Notes: generated by a model not told the origin, from the letters alone. DNA of 64,000 nt from Nocardia otitidiscaviarum NBRC 14405 (GCF_000308635.1 NZ_BAGD01000280.1:35932-99931); one strand, 5' to 3'. Positions 41,801 to 50,373 are shown, numbered from the stretch's first letter. Made by a program: numbers and translations.

Positions 41801-43421
41801 GAAACTGCATCTGGCCGCGCTCGCCGATCTCGAGGAGTCGTGGGAGACCGACCAGGCCGGGGACACCCCGCAGGCCCGGCGGCTGCTGCGCGCGGCGGCC
41901 CGCGCCTGCCCGCACACCGAGGACGGCCCGCTGGTGCACGCCACCGACCGTGCGGTGGTGGCGGCCGCGGATGCCACCCTCGGGCCGGACGCGGCGCACA
42001 CCTGGGACCCCATCGAGGAGATCCCGTTCGAGAGCAATCGCGGCTACGCGGCGGCGGTCGGACACACCGCCCACCACATCCGGCTCTCGGTCAAGGGTGC
42101 GCCCGAAGTGCTGCTGCCGCGCTGCACCCAGGTGCTGCGCGCCAACGGCAGCAGCGGCGGACGGCGTCGGGTCGAGTTCACCGCCGACGAACGGTCCGCC
42201 GCCGAGGCCCGCATCCAGCGGCTCGCCGAACGCGGCCTGCGCGTCCTGGTGGTGGCGCGACGCGACTTCCCGCGCACCCCCGACGATGTGGCCGACGAGA
42301 TCGAACAGCTGACCCTGCTCGGCTTCATCGGACTGGCCGACACCCCGCGCCCGCAAACTCGCGACCTGGTGCGGCAATTGGACCGCACCGGCATCAGCGT
42401 GCGCATGATCACCGGCGACCACCCGGTCACCGCCCGCGCCGTGGCCGCACAGCTCGGCATTCCCGCCGACACCGTGGCCACCGGGGCCGATCTCGACCAG
42501 CTGGACGAGGACGCCCAGGCCGAACTCATCGACCGCGCCACCGTCTTCGCCCGAGTGAGCCCGGAACACAAGGTGCGCATCGTGACCGCGCTGCAGCGGC
42601 GCGATCATGTGGTGGCCATGACCGGGGACGGCAGCAATGACGCCGCCGCCATCCGCACCGCCGATATCGGCATCGGCCTCGCCGCCCGCGGCTCGGTCGC
42701 GGCCCGCGAGGCCGCCGACCTCATCATCACCGGCTCCGATGAGGACCGCGACGACGAGCGATCGCGCGGCATCGACCTCACGGTCCTGCTCACCGCCCTG
42801 GTGGAGGGACGCGGTATGTGGCAGCGGGTCCGCGACGCCATCGGCGTGCTGGTCGGCGGCAATGCCGGTGAGGTGACCTTCACCATGCTGGGCACCCTGC
42901 TGTCCGGGCGCGCCCCCATCGGCACCCGAAAGTTCCTGCTGGTCAACCTGCTGACCGATCTCGGCCCGGCCATGGCGGTGGCACTGTCGGGCACCCGTAC
43001 CGCCAACGACCCCCTGGCACCCGACGACGCCGGGCACCAACTGCGCCAGCTGCCGAAACCCGAACTCGGCGGCGACTTCCTGCGCGCCGTCGCGGTGCGC
43101 GGCGCGTACACCACGGCGGGGGCGGGCGCGGCCTGGATACTGGGCCGCGCCACCGGTCGCCCGAAGCGCGCCGCCACCATGGCACTGGCCGCCCTGGTCA
43201 CCACCCAGCTCGGCCAGACCCTCATGATCGGCCGGGACAGCCCGCTGGTCTGGGCCACGGCCGCGGGCAGCACCGCGCTGCTGGCCGCCATCATCATGAC
43301 GCCCGGGGTGAACTACTTCTTCGGCTGCACCCCGCTGGGGCCGCTGGCGTGGACCATCGTCGCCGGATGCGCCGTCGCCGGAACCGTCGGCGCGGCGTAC
43401 ACGGGCCGCTCACTGCGCTGA
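38820..43421 (+). CDS. Large CtpH/CtpI-type cation-transporting P-type ATPase
   Basis: 1533 residues. The C-terminal half is a complete P-type ATPase: actuator TGES, PEGL membrane motif, phosphorylation site D986-KTGT and hinge GDGSND (1269-1274), with further membrane helices to the end. The N-terminal half (about 1-640) looks like an inactivated copy: an HMA-like region, DRHAV at D381 in place of DKTGT, and LSGN (545-548) where GDGxND should be. This matches the exceptional length of mycobacterial CtpH/CtpI. The ion is unknown. Translationally coupled to the Lys-rich gene. Confidence 0.9.
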   Translation: MPGLRSIATAPLRIPVLGAAAAVTLVGRPAAAAARGTRHLLEPILPDAVNEFTDDVTREFEALFDPRPRQRQRHVAIRDNRIHAEVRGLHSEQTDRVAKAVSERLDRTDGVHWHRVNEALGRVTVAVDREKLTTARLEEILVDAERAAGTDSAAWSQVVDDTSEREPVLAAAVQLAGDLVGIGVAVARSALPGSTPAQLLRAGVSLADGQPSARALLERHLGRDRTDTLLTTGSALGQALDGHLASLVADSLQRTVRLVEAAARYAQWQRWDDLIAGPDQPGVHHYRPPELRPVPLPPGPVERCTEQVSTGSALVSFTSLAGSRGMSDAADALAAGVPKAARASRETFAGTLATVMAVQGVLTIDPVLWRRLDRASALVVDRHAVRGDRPVVLSADTGNPDWSTEHVWSAAQRLLWRDGPDLPIPPPRSRHREQLTLVPEQGAPGEDPDAGPIGKHADTDEGEPVWYELRDGDSVAGRVLVGWELHPEAIGLLAAARKAGLRVVLVGDESTAELRRSADEFVTAGGSATALVRRLQRQGHVVAMLSGNAHKALAAADLGIGLAHGNGTRSRVPWQAGVVCPNLACARRIIAAAGPARAASERGRVLTLSASTLSGLLLASGPTRRRPVAATAPISSATLLGFATGLLSGRRAGRTDQITPVPLVPWHALEPDEVLARLPAPEPRQPRHGAVTTEALKAARWLARPTETVADLAQQVRRELADPLTPLLAVGAVASALLGSPTDAVLVGSVLGLNAVVSALQRRRAGQSLHRLLVGERLLARLVTEDGETSTPADELRPGDVIALRSGDVVPADARLLETDGLEMDESGLTGESVTVDKQVGATPGAALGDRSCMVFEGGVVVNGSARAVVVAVGSATESGRALAVAGPPRTAGVQAHLRSLSERVLPLTLGGGSLVTATSFLRGLPLRPALADGLAVAVAAVPEGLPLVATVAQLSATRRLSRRGVLVRSSRTIEALGRLDTVCFDKTGTLTAGKLHLAALADLEESWETDQAGDTPQARRLLRAAARACPHTEDGPLVHATDRAVVAAADATLGPDAAHTWDPIEEIPFESNRGYAAAVGHTAHHIRLSVKGAPEVLLPRCTQVLRANGSSGGRRRVEFTADERSAAEARIQRLAERGLRVLVVARRDFPRTPDDVADEIEQLTLLGFIGLADTPRPQTRDLVRQLDRTGISVRMITGDHPVTARAVAAQLGIPADTVATGADLDQLDEDAQAELIDRATVFARVSPEHKVRIVTALQRRDHVVAMTGDGSNDAAAIRTADIGIGLAARGSVAAREAADLIITGSDEDRDDERSRGIDLTVLLTALVEGRGMWQRVRDAIGVLVGGNAGEVTFTMLGTLLSGRAPIGTRKFLLVNLLTDLGPAMAVALSGTRTANDPLAPDDAGHQLRQLPKPELGGDFLRAVAVRGAYTTAGAGAAWILGRATGRPKRAATMALAALVTTQLGQTLMIGRDSPLVWATAAGSTALLAAIIMTPGVNYFFGCTPLGPLAWTIVAGCAVAGTVGAAYTGRSLR

Positions 43422-43443
43422 GCGGCCCGCCCGGTGGGTCCGG

Positions 43444-44430
43444 TCAGTCCAGCACCACGAAGGCCGCCACCAGGAACGTCATGATCACCATGAGCGCGAA
43501 CCAGGAGATCAGCTGCCAGTGCACCAGGGCCTGCCGCTGGCTGCGCACGGTCAGCCGCAGGGTGGCGTCCACGCGGTCGTGGTCGGCGATGCGGCGCTGC
43601 GCGAGGGCCAGCTCGTCGGCGTGCTGCTGTGCGGACGACTCGGCGCGTTCCAGCCGGTGGGTGAGTTTGGACAGCAGCTTGGACCTGTCACGGGCGGCCT
43701 TGCGGGACAGTGCCAGCGCGGTGCGCTGATTCATCAGCTCGCGGCGCTGGCGTGCGATGACCGCCGCCTGTGTGCGCGTGTGACGTTCCCAATCGGCCAC
43801 CGTGGCCCACCCTCCCGTATGTTCGTCGCGGTAGCCGTAGGCCACCTCGCCCGCGACCCAGTTCTCGATGAAATCCCGTATCTCCCAGGGCTTGTCACCC
43901 GGAGTCACCAAACCGCCCGGTCCGGGCGTCAGCTGTCCGCCGACCGCGCGGTAGTCACAGTCCGCGGGCGCGAAGTCCGACAGTGCCAGGGCGGGCAGAT
44001 GTGCGATCTGCCAGCCGGGCGGGCACAGCCACAGCACCTCGGTGCAGCCCGCCGCCTTCAGCGCGGCGGTGCGGTGACGAGCGCGGGTGAGGTCCGGCAC
44101 GGCGCCGCACACCTGGATCGCGCACACCCGATCCCCCTGCCGCCACAGCACATCCGGGTCCAATGGGCCGACCGTGCCGTCCACATGGGCGGTCTCGGCC
44201 CCGGCGGCCAGCAGGCGGCCGCGCAGCCAGTACTTGAGCCGCTGTTCGTCCCAGCGGCAGTCGGCGCAGCCCGGGGTGAAGCACGCCTCCCCCGGACGAT
44301 GACCCCGCGCATCGGGTTCGGTTCTTCGTGGTGCGACCGGTTCGGGGAGCACGGGGTCGGCCAAGACCACCGACCGCCCGTGCGGAACCTCTACTCGCCT
44401 CGTGCTCACACGATCACCGCCCCAAACCAC
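43444..44430 (-). CDS. Membrane-anchored protein, possibly CoiA-like nuclease fold
   Basis: 328 residues. CFTPGCADC near residue 50 could bind zinc; then LDPDVLWRQGDRVCAIQV, a strand pair reminiscent of CoiA-type PD-(D/E)xK folds, followed by TEVLWLCPPGW. A long coiled coil (about 215-285) leads to a C-terminal transmembrane helix (about 304-326, ISWFALMVIMTFLVAAFVVL). The catalytic glutamate of CoiA seems absent, so activity is uncertain. It converges on the ATPase gene with a 22-bp gap. Confidence 0.55.
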   Translation of the reverse strand: MVWGGDRVSTRRVEVPHGRSVVLADPVLPEPVAPRRTEPDARGHRPGEACFTPGCADCRWDEQRLKYWLRGRLLAAGAETAHVDGTVGPLDPDVLWRQGDRVCAIQVCGAVPDLTRARHRTAALKAAGCTEVLWLCPPGWQIAHLPALALSDFAPADCDYRAVGGQLTPGPGGLVTPGDKPWEIRDFIENWVAGEVAYGYRDEHTGGWATVADWERHTRTQAAVIARQRRELMNQRTALALSRKAARDRSKLLSKLTHRLERAESSAQQHADELALAQRRIADHDRVDATLRLTVRSQRQALVHWQLISWFALMVIMTFLVAAFVVLD

Positions 44431-44683
44431 TGCGCCGTGAGCCGCTTCCCATCGGTACGGGAAACCACCAGCCCACGCCGTCTACTTCCAGAGTGCCGCA
44501 GGCAGCAGGGGACTACCCATGACAGTGACCGCATTCGTTACCCAACCGCTAGGAGTACGTGATCATCGAAGGCCCGAAAAGTAACACCCGGGGCCGATGC
44601 CCGACATCGCCTGCGTACAAATCCCTTTCGCGACACCCCCGGGCGCGCCGCCGCGCCGCTCGCACCCGTGCTTCACTGGTCGG

Positions 44684-45226
44684 GTGAGCAGCAATCCCAC
44701 CGTGACCGTCGAACTCGCCGCCCCCGCGGACGCCGCCGCGCTCGGCGAGGTCGCCGCCGTCACCTTCCCGCTGGCCTGCCCGCCGGGTGCGGGTGCCGCC
44801 GATATCGCGGCCTTCATCGCCGACGTGCTGTCCCCGCGGCGGTTCACCGACTATCTCGCCGATCCGGCGCGCACCGTCCTCAAGGCGGTCGCGGACGGCC
44901 GCGTCATCGGCTACAGCCTGCTCGTCGCCGCCGAACCGACCGATCCGGATGTGGCGGCCGCGGTCACCCTGCGGCCGGTGACCGAGCTGAGCAAGATGTA
45001 CGTGCTGCCCGGCCACCACGGCAACGGTGTCGCCGCCGCCCTCATGGCCGCCTCCCTCGACCGGGCCCGTACCGCCGACAGCGCGGGCGTCTGGCTCGGA
45101 GTCAACCAGGAGAACCAGCGCGCCCAGAGCTTCTACGCCAAGCACGGCTTTCAGGTGGTCGGCACCAAGACCTTCCTCGTCGGCGCCCAGCTGCACAGCG
45201 ATTTCGTCATGCAGCGGGTGTTCTGA
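44684..45226 (+). CDS. GNAT-family N-acetyltransferase
   Basis: 180 residues from GTG 44684. The acetyl-CoA loop reads VLPGHHGNGVAAALM (a Q/R-x-x-G-x-G/A variant), followed by WLGVNQENQRAQSFYAKHGFQVVG, the GNAT motif B. Substrate unknown; it could be an amine or protein N-terminus. An upstream ATG at 44597 would add 29 residues with no domain, so the internal GTG is preferred. Confidence 0.85.
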   Translation: MSSNPTVTVELAAPADAAALGEVAAVTFPLACPPGAGAADIAAFIADVLSPRRFTDYLADPARTVLKAVADGRVIGYSLLVAAEPTDPDVAAAVTLRPVTELSKMYVLPGHHGNGVAAALMAASLDRARTADSAGVWLGVNQENQRAQSFYAKHGFQVVGTKTFLVGAQLHSDFVMQRVF

Positions 45227-45232
45227 CCGTTC

Positions 45233-45421
45233 TCAGCGCCGCGTCAACAGCGTCTCCGGAATCGGGCCCGCACGGGTCCACAGCAGTGCGCGACCCGCGT
45301 CCGGCTCGAGGTGGACGGCGGACCCGGACCTCACTCCGACCAGGTCGGCACCCGGCCGTCCGGCAGTGTCGTCGCACCGGGCCGGTCGGCTTCGAGCAGC
45401 GGCACGTATCGGTCCCTTCAT
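45233..45421 (-). CDS. Possible small ORF after the ABC-F gene
   Basis: 62 residues beginning MKGPIRAAARS, with ATG 2 nt after the ABC-F stop. It reads GVRSGSAVHLEPDAGRALLW, vaguely like a TOBE-type beta domain of ABC ATPases. It could be a remnant or a chance frame; spacing to the ABC-F gene is the only positive evidence. Confidence 0.28.
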   Translation of the reverse strand: MKGPIRAAARSRPARCDDTAGRPGADLVGVRSGSAVHLEPDAGRALLWTRAGPIPETLLTRR

Positions 45422-45423
45422 GG

Positions 45424-47061
45424 TCAGGCAGCCACCGCCGGGGTATGGACGGCGCCGGAGCACAGCTCGAGGTGACGGCCGGTGAAGCGGTCGCGCATGC
45501 GGCGGTCGTGAGTGACCAGGACAACCGCGCCCGGATAGTCCGTCAACGCCTGTTCCAGATCCTCCACCAGCGCCGGCGAGAGGTGATTGGTGGGTTCGTC
45601 CAGCAGCAGCAGGTCGGCGGGATCGGTGGCCAGCCGGGCCAATTCGACGCGGCGACGCTGGCCGTAGGAGAGTTCGCCGATGCGCAGTCGCAATTCCGAT
45701 GGGCGGAAGAGTCCTAGGGACAGCAGTGATTCGGCGTGCTCGTCGGGGTAGCCGGGCCGGTTCGCGGCGTAGGCGTCGAGCACCGTCATCCGGGACGGCC
45801 AGGGCGATTCCCGCTGTCGCAGATGGCCGACTCGGGCGGGCACCGTGACCGTGCCCGCATCGGGACGATGTTCAGCGGCAAGCAGTTTCAGCAGTGTGGT
45901 CTTTCCCGCGCCGTTGGGCCCCGTGATCAGCACCCGCTCGCCCGCCGCGATGCGCAGCTCGTCCACCCGGAGGCGGTCGGCCACGACCACCTCCGACAGC
46001 GTCGCGATCGGACCGCTGTCCGCCGCACCGGCCGTCGCGAACGCGGCGGTGAAGCGCAGCGGATCCGGTGGCGGGGCGAGCGGATCGGCGGTCAGCCGGG
46101 CCACCCGCTCCTTGGCATTGCGAATGCGGGACATGGCGCCGTGCCCGCGCCCGCGCGACCGGAACGGTCCGGCCGCGAAGACCGCGAGCGGCAACTTGCG
46201 CGGAATCGCCTCCAGCCGTGCGATATTCGAGTCGGCCAGGCGCTGATTGCGGGCCAGCTCCCGCTGCCACCGTTCGAATTCGCGCCGCTGACGGCGACGG
46301 GCGGCCGCCACGGCCGCCAGGTAGCCGTCGTAGCCGTCGCCGTGGCGGCGCACCGTGCCCGCGTCCACATCGAGCACGACCGAGGTGATGCGCTCCAGGA
46401 ACACCCGGTCGTGGGTGACCGCGACAACGGTGCCGCGATGGTCGCGCAACCACTGCTCCAGCCAGGCGATGGCGGCATCGTCCAGATCGTTGGTCGGCTC
46501 ATCCAGTAGCAGCAGTTCCGGTGCGGCGGCGAGGGTTCCCGCCAGGGCGAGGCGGCGGCGCTCGCCACCGGAGAGCGTTCCCAGCGGACGGTCGCGGTCC
46601 AGCTCCGGTAGACCGAGACCGTGCAGCGCGGCCGCCACCCGAGCGTCGGCCTGATAACCGCCGCGCACCTCGAACCGGGCTACCAGGTCGGTGTACGCGT
46701 CGAGACGGCGGCCGAGCGGACCGGGCGCGACCATGGCTCGTTCGGCCGCGCGCATCTCGGCTTCGAGCTCTCGCAGGTCGGCCAGGGCCAGATCTATCGC
46801 ATCGGCCACGGTGGCGCTATCGGGCAGGTCCAGGACCTGCGCGAGATATCCGACTCCACCCGGAAAGTGCACGGTCACCTCGCCGTTGTCCGGCGATTCG
46901 CATCCGGCCAGCAGCCGCAGCAGCGTCGATTTGCCACTTCCGTTGTCGCCGACCACGCCGACCTTCTCACCGGGCCGAATGGTAACGCTCACGCGGTCGA
47001 GGATGACGCGCTCGTCGTAGCGCTTGGTGACGTCGGAGAGCGTGAGTTGGGCAGTGCGCAC
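45424..47061 (-). CDS. ABC-F family ATPase (ribosome-associated)
   Basis: 545 residues, two ABC domains and no membrane segments. Walker A GDNGSGKSTL and GPNGAGKTTL, signatures LSGGERRR and LSYGQRRR, with Walker B followed by DEPTN in both, and a charged linker (about 245-320) of the kind that reaches the ribosomal exit site. ABC-F proteins rescue ribosomes or protect them from antibiotics; subgroup not determinable. It is divergent from an ABC exporter operon. Confidence 0.92.
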   Translation of the reverse strand: MRTAQLTLSDVTKRYDERVILDRVSVTIRPGEKVGVVGDNGSGKSTLLRLLAGCESPDNGEVTVHFPGGVGYLAQVLDLPDSATVADAIDLALADLRELEAEMRAAERAMVAPGPLGRRLDAYTDLVARFEVRGGYQADARVAAALHGLGLPELDRDRPLGTLSGGERRRLALAGTLAAAPELLLLDEPTNDLDDAAIAWLEQWLRDHRGTVVAVTHDRVFLERITSVVLDVDAGTVRRHGDGYDGYLAAVAAARRRQRREFERWQRELARNQRLADSNIARLEAIPRKLPLAVFAAGPFRSRGRGHGAMSRIRNAKERVARLTADPLAPPPDPLRFTAAFATAGAADSGPIATLSEVVVADRLRVDELRIAAGERVLITGPNGAGKTTLLKLLAAEHRPDAGTVTVPARVGHLRQRESPWPSRMTVLDAYAANRPGYPDEHAESLLSLGLFRPSELRLRIGELSYGQRRRVELARLATDPADLLLLDEPTNHLSPALVEDLEQALTDYPGAVVLVTHDRRMRDRFTGRHLELCSGAVHTPAVAA

Positions 47062-47233
47062 AGGTATCCCCTGTTCTGGCCGCGAACGGCCGGTTCGAAG
47101 TGGTTCGAGTGGGATCGCCGCGGAGCGGAGCTCAACGCGGCCGGGTGATTACAGGAAGAGGAAACCCATGAGGCTCACCAAGATATCGCCGGGCCGAACA
47201 GCCGTCAACGCCCAATTTCGCGAGCATCGAGGC

Positions 47234-47267
47234 TTGACATGTTCACAATGTTCAGCGTTTACTGAAC
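47234..47267 (+). promoter_or_regulatory. Promoter and palindromic operator of the ABC exporter operon
   Basis: -35 TTGACA (47234-47239) and a weak -10 TTTACT (47258-47263) with an 18-bp spacer. GTTCAG-N6-CTGAAC (47250-47267) overlaps the -10, and a related half-site TGTTCA lies at 47240-47245. A regulator bound here would block transcription; the GbsR-like product of the third gene is the natural candidate. Confidence 0.65.
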
Positions 47268-47315
47268 ACACCGCACATGCAGAACAAGGTGTCGAGCGGC
47301 AACCAAGGAGTGAAG

Positions 47316-48203
47316 ATGACCGTCCCCGCCATTCGCGTCGCCGGGCTGACCAAGCACTACGGCAAGCATGTCGCCCTCACCGACCTGACGCTCGACGTCG
47401 CGCCGGGCGAGGTGTTCGGCTTTCTCGGACCCAACGGCGCGGGCAAATCCACCACCATCCGCATCCTGCTCGACCTGATCCGGCCCACCGCGGGACACGT
47501 CGAGATCTTCGGCACCGACCCCCGCGCCGGCGGCGCGGAGCTGCGGCGGCGCATCGGCTACCTGCCCGGCGAACTCGCCCTGGAGGGCCGCAATACCGCG
47601 CGCGAGCTGCTGGCGTTCTTCGCCGATCAGCGCGGCACCGTGCCCGCGGGGCGGATCGAGGAGCTGGCCGGACTGCTGGATCTGGACCTGTCCAAGCGGG
47701 TGGGCTCGATGAGCAAGGGCAACAAGCAGAAGGTCGGCATTGTCGCCGCCTTCATGCACTCCCCCGATCTGCTGATCCTCGACGAGCCGACCTCGGGACT
47801 GGATCCGCTTCTGCAGCAACGGTTTCTGGAACTGGTCGGCGAGGCCAAGCGCAACGGGCAGACGGTGTTCATGTCCTCGCACATCCTCAGCGAGGTGCAG
47901 CAGACCGCCGATCGCGCCGTCATCATGCGCGCCGGACAGCTGCTCGGCACCGAGAACGTGGAGGAGCTGCGCCGCCGCGCCCCGCGCAGCGTCGAGATGG
48001 TCTTCGCCGCAGACGTTTTCGCCGATGATTTCGAGCGACTGCCGGGGGTGCGCGACCTCGAGATCTCCGGCCGCAGCCTGCGCTGCACCACCGAGGGCGA
48101 GGTGGACGCGCTGTTCAAAACCGCCGCCAAGTATCCGCTGGTCAGCGTGCTGTCCACCGAACCCGACCTGGAGCAGATGTTCTTCAGCCTGTACGGCCGC
48201 TGA
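47316..48203 (+). CDS. ABC transporter ATP-binding protein (ABC-2 type exporter)
   Basis: 295 residues. Walker A GPNGAGKST, signature region SMSKGNKQKVGIVAA, Walker B LLILDEPTSGLDPL, H-switch SSHILSEV. The C-terminal region resembles DrrA-like drug exporters. AAGGAG (47305-47310) fixes ATG 47316. It forms an operon with the permease and regulator genes, so it probably powers efflux of a drug or toxin. Confidence 0.93.
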   Translation: MTVPAIRVAGLTKHYGKHVALTDLTLDVAPGEVFGFLGPNGAGKSTTIRILLDLIRPTAGHVEIFGTDPRAGGAELRRRIGYLPGELALEGRNTARELLAFFADQRGTVPAGRIEELAGLLDLDLSKRVGSMSKGNKQKVGIVAAFMHSPDLLILDEPTSGLDPLLQQRFLELVGEAKRNGQTVFMSSHILSEVQQTADRAVIMRAGQLLGTENVEELRRRAPRSVEMVFAADVFADDFERLPGVRDLEISGRSLRCTTEGEVDALFKTAAKYPLVSVLSTEPDLEQMFFSLYGR

Positions 48204-48239
48204 ACTCTCCGCGCACGTTCTCACACAAAGGAATTCGAT

Positions 48240-49019
48240 ATGACCCGCTCGGTGTTCACCCAGACCCTCACGGAGCAGCGGCGCGGCCTGATCGGCTGGT
48301 CGATCGCGCTGTTCGCGGTGCCGATGATCTACGTGCCCTCCTACTCCACCTTCAAGGAGCAGGGTGCGCTCGACATCGAGGGCGGCGGCTTCTACGACGC
48401 ACTCGGCATGGGCGACTTCGGCACGGCCACCGGCTATCTGGAGTCGACCATGTTCGCGCTGATGGGGCCGCTGCTGCTGCTCATCTTCGCGATCACCTTC
48501 GCGACCCGCACGGCCGCCCAGGAGGACAGCGGCACCCTGGACCTGCTGTTGGCCCAGCCCATCGACCGCGCCGACCTGCTGCTGCAGCGGTGTGCGGCGT
48601 TCGCGGCGCAGACCGCCGTGGTGGTCACCGTCTTCGGCCTCGCGGTCCTGGCCGGGGCGGCCAGCGCCGACATGGGGATTCCGGCGGGCAATATCCTCGC
48701 CGCCGTCGCCGGACTCGGGCTGCTGACCCTGGCGGTGGGCGCCATCACGCTGCTCGCCGGAGCCGCCACCGGGCACCGCGGGACCGCTCTGGCGGTCGCG
48801 ACGCTGGTCGCGGTGCTCGGATATCTCGCCAACAATCTGGGCGGGATGATCGACGGCGCGCAGTGGCTGCGCAGGCTGTCGCCCTTCTACTACGCGGGCG
48901 GTGACTCGCCGCTGGTGAACGGCTGGAACATCGGATATCTCGCGGCACTGGCGGTGCTCGTCGCCATCGCGGTGGGACTGTCGCTGGCCGCCTTCGATCG
49001 CCGCGACCTCGCGGTCTAA
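48240..49019 (+). CDS. ABC-2 type permease
   Basis: 259 residues with about six membrane helices and a family motif region FATRTAAQEDSGTLDLLLAQPI, which interacts with the ATPase. It follows the ATPase by 36 bp with GGAATTC-like spacing but a plausible AAAGGA ribosome site. Substrate unknown. Confidence 0.9.
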   Translation: MTRSVFTQTLTEQRRGLIGWSIALFAVPMIYVPSYSTFKEQGALDIEGGGFYDALGMGDFGTATGYLESTMFALMGPLLLLIFAITFATRTAAQEDSGTLDLLLAQPIDRADLLLQRCAAFAAQTAVVVTVFGLAVLAGAASADMGIPAGNILAAVAGLGLLTLAVGAITLLAGAATGHRGTALAVATLVAVLGYLANNLGGMIDGAQWLRRLSPFYYAGGDSPLVNGWNIGYLAALAVLVAIAVGLSLAAFDRRDLAV

Positions 49020-49091
49020 CCCGCCGAACGCGGGGTGGGTTCGGCGAACCCACCCCGCACAGCCGCGTCCTACGGAAGGAATACTCATCCC

Positions 49092-49589
49092 ATGACTAGC
49101 GCAGCCGAACCGAACACCGCCCCCACCGACGCCCAGCTGGCCTTCGTGGAGGATTACGCGCTCGTCCTCGAACAGATGGGGCTCGTCCGCATGGTCGGCC
49201 GGACCGTCGGCTGGTTGTTGGTCTGCGACCCTCCGGAGCAGACGTTCAATCAGATCACCGAGGCGCTGCAAGCGTCCAAGGGTTCCATCTCCGGCGCTCT
49301 CAAGACACTGACGACGATGCGGTGGGTGGACAAGACCAGCAAGCCCGGCGACCGCCGAGACTACTACTACATCCGACCGGGCATCCTGCCCGAGCTGACA
49401 CGGCAGCAGTCCGGCATCTACGACAGCCTCACGGCCGTCACCGCACGCGGTCTCGCCTTGTTCGACGATCCCGAGGGCGGGGACGCGGCTCGGATACGGG
49501 ATACCCATGGTTTCTTCGCGTGGATGGGCAAGGAGCTGCCCGCGCTGATCGACCGGTGGGAGGCCGAACACGGCGGCGGCGCACGATGA
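49092..49589 (+). CDS. GbsR/MarR-family transcriptional regulator
   Basis: 165 residues. Winged helix-turn-helix (about 48-105: LLVCDPPEQTFNQITEALQ, SKGSISGALKTLTTM, DKTSKPGDRRDYYYI), the GbsR-type pattern, with a C-terminal helical dimer region. ATG 49092 follows GGAAGGAATA. It is the last gene of the exporter operon and is the likely ligand of the operator at 47250-47267 (autoregulation inferred). Confidence 0.88.
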   Translation: MTSAAEPNTAPTDAQLAFVEDYALVLEQMGLVRMVGRTVGWLLVCDPPEQTFNQITEALQASKGSISGALKTLTTMRWVDKTSKPGDRRDYYYIRPGILPELTRQQSGIYDSLTAVTARGLALFDDPEGGDAARIRDTHGFFAWMGKELPALIDRWEAEHGGGAR

Positions 49590-49604
49590 TTCGGCGCGAG
49601 CCGC

Positions 49605-50249
49605 TCACGCCCCGCCGCTGAGCAGACCGACGATGGAGCGTACGAACTCGTCGAGGCGCTCCCTCGGATACTCGGCCGGTTCGCTCACCGCGAGGCGGCC
49701 CAGCATTTCGGCGATGGTGAGCAGGGAGTTGGCGAGCAGTCCGGAATCGATTGTCGCCCAGCGGGAGTCGAGCGCCGCACCCATACGGATCAGCGCCTCC
49801 GCCTGATCGAAGATCCCCGTGCGCGAACTGCGCAGGGCCGCACGGTATTCCTCGGGCGCGCTCCCCGGGGAGGTGAGGATCAGCCGCCAGCGGGTCGGAT
49901 CCTCCAGCACCACGCCGATGAAGGCGGCCACCGTCGAGGAGGCCGCCAGCACCGGATCCGCACCGACCAGATCGGTGGGCAGGGTGTCGGCGACCTGTTC
50001 GAGGCCGCGTTCGCGTTCCCGCTCCAGCAGGGCCGCCACCAGTTCGGCGCGGGTCTTGAAGACCGTGTAGAGCACCGGTTTGGCCACGCCCGCCTGCTGC
50101 GCGACGGCCTCCATGCTGAGTTCGTGCAGTTCGGCTCGGCCGAGGACCGCGTAGGCGGCGTCGAGCAGTTGGGCGCGACGCTGTTCGGGAGGCAGGCGCG
50201 GCGCGTAGCGGCGGCGCGGGCGGTCGGTCCCGGTGCGGGATTTCGTCAC
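49605..50249 (-). CDS. TetR-family transcriptional regulator
   Basis: 214 residues. N-terminal HTH (about 25-70: RRAQLLDAAYAVLGRAELHE, VAQQAGVAKPVLYTVFK) and a helical ligand domain. GTG 50249 is chosen for the GGAGG 10 nt upstream. It is divergent from a MpaB-like gene, with two repeated sites between them, so it probably represses it. Confidence 0.9.
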   Translation of the reverse strand: MTKSRTGTDRPRRRYAPRLPPEQRRAQLLDAAYAVLGRAELHELSMEAVAQQAGVAKPVLYTVFKTRAELVAALLERERERGLEQVADTLPTDLVGADPVLAASSTVAAFIGVVLEDPTRWRLILTSPGSAPEEYRAALRSSRTGIFDQAEALIRMGAALDSRWATIDSGLLANSLLTIAEMLGRLAVSEPAEYPRERLDEFVRSIVGLLSGGA

Positions 50250-50321
50250 GGCCAGCTCACCTCCATTCGACCATCGTGTCAGTCCCGGGCCGGAATGGGA
50301 AAACGATCGACGACGCAAATA

Positions 50322-50373
50322 CTACGGGACCGTTGTATTCAACGCCCGCAATTGCTACGGTGGCGTTGTATTC
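50322..50373. promoter_or_regulatory. Two 19-bp TetR-type sites, 33 bp apart
   Basis: CTACGGGACCGTTGTATTC (50322-50340) and CTACGGTGGCGTTGTATTC (50355-50373) differ at only three bases. Each has an ACGG...CCGT or TAC...GTA pseudo-palindrome. Spacing of three helical turns would place two dimers on one face of the DNA between the TetR and MpaB-like genes. Confidence 0.7.

Noticed and set aside
40359..43040. 893-codon antisense frame over the P-type ATPase
   Set aside because: No recognisable domains; sense strand has complete P-type motifs.
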